Assembly (NCBI RefSeq): GCF_905163445.1
Contig: NC_053184.1
Location: 19,282,001-19,346,000 of the forward strand
DNA from: Pararge aegeria
Taxonomy: Eukaryota; Arthropoda; Insecta; Lepidoptera; Nymphalidae
Reading direction: 5' to 3'
DNA: 64,000 bases
Shown piece by piece: positions 10,901 through 19,900 of this stretch (the stretch's first letter is position 1; every line of letters starts with the position of its first letter). Made by a program: the position numbers and the translations under genes. The notes under the pieces are model-generated. The model saw nothing but the letters and a program-made list of their open reading frames with translations, did no database searches and was not told where the DNA came from.

Positions 10901-13900
10901 TTCAAACTAATACTTTGAGATATAAATAATATTGCTATTAATAAGTTTATGAAAATTAAGCTTCATTTGCTATATCTCCGCGAAAAGCAGGAGAATCTGT
11001 ATTGTGAAAATTAAGCTTAATTTTCTATGCTCCACGTCAAACAGATCTACGGCAATGTATCTTCTACGCACGTTTCACTCCGAAACCGGAGCATCCTCAG
11101 AAGATGTTTTGTTTGATCACAATAATGATTCTCCAGCTTTTCGCAGAGTATAGCAAATTAAGCTTAATTTACATTTTAATATATCATGGAATTCCGCAAA
11201 GTAACGCCTGCTTCTATCCAACTTCTACTCACAAAGACGTGCCGCTAAGCGATATAGTGTTCCGGCGCGATGTTGCGTAGAAACCGATTAGGGGTATGAC
11301 TACCATACTCCCTACCAGTTTAGCCCGCCACTATCTTAGACTGCATCATCACTTACCACCAGGTGAGATTACAGTCAAGGGCTACCTTGTAATGGAGTAA
11401 CAAAAAAAAGTAGGATCCAATACTAATTGGGTAGCAATTGACTGCGTAGATTTTTTGTACAAAAGGTGTGTAAACGCTTCGAACAAATAACTCACACACT
11501 CTCAGCAAAATAGGAAGGGGAATCTAATTTTACGATCGGTAGAACGATAAAGAATTAATAACATCGGACACGCTCCGATAACCGCCGCAAATCCCGTAAC
11601 AAGGGTGATAACGATTCCGATTATCAGTGATTACGACTAATCGCTACAAGTGGGATATTAATCGAATCGCTTCGGTTAGCACTAAAGGGAGCGTACTGTG
11701 GGAAACGGGGATAATCGTAAGATATCATTTAGATAACGAATTTTAAGGGTTATGTTTGCTAATACAAGACGGACATGGTGGATATAGACTCAAAAGGACT
11801 TAGCCTTTCAAGCTACTCTAGTGTTCAAATTTAGACAAGATCAAAGTGTCTTCAATATTATGAACACCTAAGATAAGAAATTGGTCTTAATTCTTAGATT
11901 TGGATTCGACGGCCGATTGGCGAAATGGGCAGCGACCCTGCTTTTTGAGTCCAAGCTACACTTACTTTGGGGCTAGATGGCGATGTGTGCATCGTCGTAG
12001 TATATTTAGGCATTTAGTTTAGGTTCAAAAATTTGTTAGTAATTAATTTTACGGCTAGATTGTAATTTTAATAAAGTCCTACGTGTGCGTGGGACTTTAT
12101 GGCAGGAAAAAAAATGTTTGTTTAACAAGGAAAGTTCCTCACAATGAATTACGACTACGGGGGCCCAAAGTCTACAATTGCAATTGGAGCTTTTGCAAGA
12201 TTCTTGTGATTGGATAGAGGTAGTTTGTCTGATCGAATATAGGCCGAATATTAACTAGATAAACTAGTGAGTTAGTTGATTATAAGTTAGCTGTTAAATA
12301 TAGTTAGTCAGATATCATACAGTCAGAAAACTTACTAGATACAGTAGTATAATATAAGAAGTTTCTTACGACTTGAAGGATAAGTAGTGTAGTTAGATAA
12401 GTAAGAAGATAAGTAATGTTGAAGCCCCGGTATAAATATTTTTGCTAGTTAAATAGTTACTCTAAAGGCCCTGAACCGATCATTTTAATCATTTATTTAT
12501 TTGACAGCACTTCTTTGTAAGCTATTGTAATTATTGTAAATTATAGTTTGAATTATATTTACTTAGCTGACTTGCAGCAAGCTACCGGACTTTGCTGCAA
12601 GTCAACTTGCAATCAAATTTGCAATCATCATCATCAATTACTGGCCCACTACAGGGCACGGGTCTCCTCCCAAAGTGAGAAGAGCTTAAGGCCGTATTCC
12701 ACCACGCTAGCCTAATGCGGAGTGATGGAAATTTGCAATACTTATAAATTATTTAAAAATACCGCGAAAATCATTGCTATCATTAACTGCGACAGTCGTT
12801 CTATTGTATATACTACAGAAGCCCTAGGACTAGATTTGCTCGCTCGGAATCCAGGAGGCGATTTCGAGTATGGAAATACTTGAACATGGGAGATAAAACA
12901 TGATCCATTATGGATCATATTTTAATGCGTTAAAGCTCAAATTTGCCTACAATTCTTTAACTCCGTCTAAGGTTTGGCAGAACGTTTGTTACACAAAAAT
13001 CAGAAGTATAGGATTTGCGAATCTAAATCTAGTAGTACTAGGTACATTTTAGATTGACGATACAGAGTTCTAAATGCGAAAAGGACTCAAGGCAAAATTT
13101 GTACTAATGCTACAGAATGATTATAGACTCTTTAAATTGACTGACTACTCACGAACACTTAAAAATTATTTATCCTCCAAACAGAAAGGTTTGTTTAGCG
13201 TGCAGACTGCAGACATCCGACATGAAAGCATATTATTACGAAATCCTGAAAATTATGTCAGGCTAAACTGATTTTTCTTCATGGATTTACAAATAGTTTC
13301 AACCGTGAAGACGGACATGTATTCTTTACAACAAACATGTTTTAGCTCCCGGGTTCACAGTTCTTCAGAATTGGACAAAGTCGCGAGTAACAATATGCCT
13401 TAATCATCTTAAGAAGCTTTTGCTGGGTTGTTGGATCAACGGTCGTATACCGAACGAAGTAGTCCTCGAAACAGCGCGTGTTGTGAGGAGGTTCCTCACT
13501 CTGGAGCCCTGACCACCGGTTGCTTGGGTACTCGAAGCCCGCGATTTTTTTATAAATTTTTAATTGTGTTTTTTATATCAAATTAACATTGTTAAGAATT
13601 AAAAAATAATGTATTTAAATAAATGATAGACTGACTATGCAATTACTTATGAGGAAATGAGAAAAGGCGCATATTCCTAAGGAGCTATTTAAGTTGATAT
13701 TTCTATTGTTCTCTTTTCGCGGCGAGATTATTTTGCATCAAAGAAGAATGGAACTGAGAAACAATACTGCTTACTTACTTAGGCCACGCTTAGAATTGTT
13801 TCTTTTATTGTTGCTCAGTAGTGCGAAGAAAGAAATCATACAAGTACAAAAATTGTTTATATCAAGTACCTAACCTTACCGTTTGTTGTATTAATAAATT

Positions 13901-16900
13901 AAGCAAAGTTACAAACTAGCGCATTACTTCTTCACATTATCCCATAACCGGCCCACTACAGAGCACGGGTCTTTTCCCAGGCCGTAGTCCACCACGCTGA
14001 CCCAGTTCGGATTGGTGGACTCCACACCTTTGAGAACATTATGAAGAACTCTCAGGCATGCAGGTATTCTCACGATGTTTTAACTCTCCGTTGAAGCAAG
14101 TGATATTTTAATCACTTAAAACGCACATAACCCAGAAAAGTTAGAGTTATTTGCTGGGGTTCGAACTCGGTCCCCCGAAAGTGAAGTCGAGCTAATCGAC
14201 TCGTCGAGCGAGTAATATTGTAAATGTGAAAGTGTGTTTGTTGGTTTGTCCAACACTATCACACAGCGACCCGCTTGCCAATATGTCGTTATTTTGAAAT
14301 ATGAGATAGTATATTGTAGCGGCGACAGCCCAGTGGGTAGGACTTCGACTTCACTTTCGGGGGGCCAAGTTCGAATCCAAGCACCCACCTCAACTTTTAT
14401 AAGTTACTAGCTGTTGCCCGCGACTTAGTCTGCGTTTGATTTTGTTTTTTGATGTGGCATTCAATTTAGTTGTTGTTCTAAAAAATTCAAGTATTTAGTA
14501 TCGCTAAGCCTTAATGAGGGGAATTGCTGCTGTCCGTTGAGGAGTTCTGTCCTCTATCTCCAACCACAGTTTGGGCAAAATTAAACACATATTATAACCT
14601 CTATAGTACAAAAATAATCATTAAAATCGGTTATAATTTGTCGGAGTTATGGTGTAAAATCGTCTAACACTTTCATCCCCTCTCCCAAAGGATCCGAGGT
14701 TAATGTCGGGATAAAAAGTATTCTATATTACTTCTTACACTTCTTAGAATATGTGTACAAAGTTTCATGAGGATCGGTTAAGTAGTTTTTGCGTGAAAGC
14801 GTAACAAACAAACTTACATTGACATTTATAATATTAAGTAGGGAAGTATGGATAGGGAAGTAGAGATGTGCTTTTTAAGCAAAACAATATCGGACGGTGC
14901 AGGAAAAAATCCTGAGGAACTCTTAGGCATGCAGGTATGCCTAAGAGTTCTGCATAAAGTTTTCAAATGAGTGTGGAGTCTACCACTTCGCACAGGGCCA
15001 GCGTGGTATAATACCCCTCCCCATTGCGGCCTTAACCCCTTCTCGTTGTAGGGAGAAGCCCGTACCCTATAGTGGACCGGTAATGGGTTGATATAATGAT
15101 GATGATAATATTGGCCGAAGAGTGACATGGGCTAATCAATATTATTCTGAAAATTGAATATTTTGACGGGCGATTGGCGCAGAGGGCAGCGACCCCACTT
15201 TGAAAATGTTTGTGTCAGGAACATGAATGTTTTTTAGATTCTTGGTGTTTATCTGTGTATTATAAGTATTTAAGTTTATTATTCATTAAAACAATATTCA
15301 TCACTGATTTTAGTAGCACAAGCTACGCTTACTTTGGGGCTAGATGGCGATGTGTGTATTGTCGTAGTATATTTATTTATTTATTAAAAGTAATACTAGC
15401 AGTAAGTAATAAAATAAACACGATAAATATATATTACTTATTAATAGTATTGAGGTTCTAATACAAAACTGTTGTTAACGGTAGAACAGTGATCAAAGCT
15501 TCATATTTTCACCTGACCAAGAAATCGTACGTAGGACCTTGTGATCTTTACTTAAATATGCTAACTACTAGACCAACGACGCAGTGGAAGTGACATAATA
15601 CTACTATAAATAAACATAATACTATCGCGATGTAACAAATATTCAATAAATAATACAATTATACAAAGCGAAAACTTAAAACCTCTAATTTTGGTGTGGG
15701 AGGGATAACAAAAGGAGACAAAGCGCGACGCAAACAAACAGCTGTAAAATGTAATATTGTGATAACCTTTGTAAACGTAATCCGTAAACTTAATTTGATA
15801 TGAGGACTTGTGGAGTCATTGTCCCTGAATAAAGTAGTATTTTATATACAGTAGTTTAGTCTAATTACATATTTAAATTCAAATTAAGAAGGCTTTTGTA
15901 TAATAATTTCTTGCTAGGTACTTACTTATTCCTAAGCAATTGTGGTTGATGTTATCGTATTATATGTATAGCCAAGTTGGGGAAACTTCATTGGTTTATG
16001 TGATACAAAAATACGGCATTACTTTTATGTGGAATAATACTGTTTGTTTCCCTTGAAAAGCTAATAAATAAATAAATAAAAGGCACATTACGGGTTTGGT
16101 TACAACAGTTGGGGCCTTTTTCTGCTCCAGTACGAGTTATAATATATGTACATCGTAAGAGTTATAAAAAGCCTACCCTTAAGTATTTATAACTCGTATT
16201 GGAGACTTATTTTATATCATCTGCATACCCTGTGCAGACCCTATATGCACGCCACTGCCCCTAGGTATATGCCCCTGCCCCCAAATTATAAAAAAAATAA
16301 CAAAAACACTCTTACGTAAAGAATTTTTTTTTTTCATTTGTTTGTTTTTTATTATTTTTAAAACATAATTGACACTAAAAAGTTATGAACAGATCGTTTG
16401 CATTATAAGACAATTATTATGTTAATCATATAATCTATGTGAGTTGCAAATAAAATAACTTTCTAATGTTAAAACACAATTAACAAATCGTTTAAGAAAT
16501 TTATTAGAACGAAAAAAAAAATTTATCTGTGTTCTACATGTATACATTACATAAAAATAAAGTCTATCCTTATCATGTCGACATGATATAGTACAAAACA
16601 ACCTTGACATATGGACAGACAGGCAATAAGTGATCCACTACTTGGTCCGTTTTCGACTAGGGTGTTCAATTTCCCAGGAAAAATTAATTAATAATCTGAA
16701 ACATATATGACTGTATCCTCTCAAAGGCTTTTGAAATATAAAGTAGGCAGGTAATTTTTAGCTCCGGCAAGTTATTTCCCAGGGGCGATGTGAAAATGTC
16801 ATCGCGTACGCAAAATCGCGGCGTATGAGATCGCGATACAAATAATAAATAGCCTGTAGTACCCTTAGCAGATTTTCCTGCAATTTTATTTTTATTCCCA

Positions 16901-19900
16901 AACAGCAATCTAACCGGTAAGTGATGATGCAGTCTAAGATGGTAACGGGCTAGCCTGTTATGGATATGGCAGTTATATAAAAACCCACCCCGCGTTCCGG
17001 TACGATGTCGCGTAGAAACCCATTAGGTTTCTACGCGACATCGTACCGGAACGCTAAATCACTTAATCGTGCCTGTCAAAAGGGTGGTAACTATCCATGG
17101 TAGAAGCTTCCCACCAGACTAGACCAGAGAAAATTCTGAAATTATAAATTCCCAAATTTCCTCTGTCGAACTCGGAACCACCCGCTTAAATCCCAACACT
17201 CACCGCTACGCCAGAGAGGTTGTCAAAACCTAGTAATCGTGGAAACGTTTTCAAGCAGCGGAGTTCGGAACAAACATTTCGGTGTAAAATGAAGTCTAAA
17301 AACATTGTTCATCTTTTCGTGAGTTTATTAATACTTTTGCAACCACAACTATTGGCGAAAAGTTACTATAGAACACAATTTGTGACTCTAAATCCAGTAA
17401 CGTTAAGTTAATTTTACTATGACGTACATTTTATTCTACATACGAGTATATGCGATACATTTTAGTGATTTAATATCACCGGGTCTGGGATTCTTCACAA
17501 ATCCGCCCGATCGCTCGACTGTTTGTCCGTCTTCAACAATTCCACATTTCAGTGCTCTAATTATACATAGCCTATGAGTCATAGCCATTGAATTTTAAAT
17601 TAAAAGTTATAGTTATAGTTTCGATAAGCATCATTTAAAAGTTTTAAATGATGCTTATCGAAATTTATTGCTATTGAAATTAAATCAAAAGTATTTTTCC
17701 TTTTCATAATGAGACCAAAATGGCCGTGTTGACATTTTAATGCGGGGTCACTAGATCAAGTGGGGTTTAAAATGTTTCCGCTTCCACGTTCTACACTTGT
17801 GTTAAGTTCGTGTAAAATAAAACCAATTACCTCATTTATTGTCCCTAATTTTTGTATTAATTTTAAGTAATTTCCCTTTACAAAGGACTTATTTATACAA
17901 CTCTAGGAAAAAAACGTTATTTTGTTTTGTTTTTATGGCAATCGCTTACTTAATTATTGAACTGAGTCTTAAAGTAGTTTTAAGGTATTCAACTCACACT
18001 GTGTATTTTTATCGCTCCCAGGTACCTTTAGGTAAGATAAACGAACTTTTGTGGGAGAAAATTGGGTTATGTGGGATTTTTATCCACTAAAACCCCTCAG
18101 TGGCGGACCAAGGCACGTGGTGGGAGGCTCCAGGACACCCTTAGGGCATTTCCCGGTGAAACCGCTTAGCTAAATTGGTTAACCTGTTGCTATAAGCCAA
18201 GGCAGCCTGTACCACATCAAGATTCCGTCAACCCGGAGACACTTAGGATAAATGGAATAGTGCAGGGTCAAATCCCCCACTCTGACCATCGTCCATGTAC
18301 CTAATATTTAAATATTTGCGTTACGATGTCTGACGAAAGGGTACTGTTTACCAAATTATAAAATGAATGGACAGGAAAACGGGTGAAATCAATTTATTAC
18401 TGTTCAACAGAGTTGTTGGCAAATTTTTATGTCGATAAGTTATTCTATACCTACTCGCACATTTCCCCCGGGTAATGTAAAAGTGTCAACGTGAAAACGA
18501 CGCCGCACGACATATGGGAATGATATTAAAATAATAAATTGCATCGGGAAAAAAAAGGCCTTCAATAATGACGCAAATACGGATTGACACGGAATAAGCG
18601 CATAAGTAATAACTTATAATATGATGATTATGTAAAGGTAAAATCTTATATATATAAAAGAAAGTCGTGTTAGTTACACTACTTATAACTCAAGAACGGC
18701 TGTACCGATATGGCTGAAAATTGGTAGGTGGGTAGTTTAGAGCCAGGAGACGGACATAGGATACTGTTTATCCCGTTCGACAGTCCTTATATATATCTAT
18801 ATTCTACATCTATAAAACAAAGTCGTGTTAGTTACACCATTTATAGATAACGGATGGACCGATTTTCATTATTTTTGATTTCTTTGATTCCTGTTAATCC
18901 GGAATAGGAGAATAAGTATTAAAATACAATATTTTTTTTAAATTTAAAATCAAAACAATTATCTAGCCGTTCATTAGTAACAAAACACAATTGACAGCGC
19001 ACGTCAAGTTGTCTATACCTAATCGTAAAACTGTTGATGTGACCTATAGAGAGGTTCCGGAGTAAGATGAGTTTTATGTATTGTACTTTATAAAGACATT
19101 GAGATGTGAAATAAACTAAGGCGAAATGAAATTCGCGGGGATAGCTAGTTGGTTATATATAAATAAAATATTACTACGTTAGAAGACCAAAATCTTAGAA
19201 CTGTGCATGCTATGGAGATTTCCAAAAAGGCTATTATTTTTACTTTATAAAAAAATATTTAGATACATGAATTTAACTCTTCATTAGCAAGTTTCTAATT
19301 ACTACGGTAGTTTCTTGTTTTTTTAATTTTGAGTAGGTACTAGGTAACGCCAAAATATTAATGTAACTCAATATATATTTGAGATTCATAAGAATTGTAT
19401 CTTGGCCATATTTTTTTCAAATAAAAATTTGATTGATTGATTGTTAATTTGGCGCTCTTGCCTTTTTAAATAGCTTAGGCGTTTAACTAAAATATAATGT
19501 TATTATTTTTTATTTATATGCAAAACTAGTATCCTGGCATACTGGATTTTTATTTCAAGTTAAATCCATGAAGCCGTGCTTTAGGCAACACTACGAGTAG
19601 GTACCACTGCATTGCAGAGTTTGCGCTAAAATACTCAATCTATGTTATGAAATTTGTTAAATTGAGTTTTCATATTGTGTTATGAGATAAATATGGATCT
19701 TTTGGTCTCCGTTTGGTCACCGAACTTCTTAAGTTACAGGCATAATTGTCTTAAATCGTAATAAGTAAGATCGAATCAGACGTAATTGCAATGTACAGCT
19801 TAGCGTTAGTCGATAATCTACATATATATATATTATACAGAAAGTGTTAGTTACACCATTTATAACTAACGAACGGCTGGACCAAAAAAAAAACGGTCCG

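Noticed and set aside
17839..18090. 83-codon open frame rich in Leu, Ile and Phe, like a membrane segment
   Set aside because: AT-rich intron sequence gives such text by chance; no start context, splice sites or homology signal.
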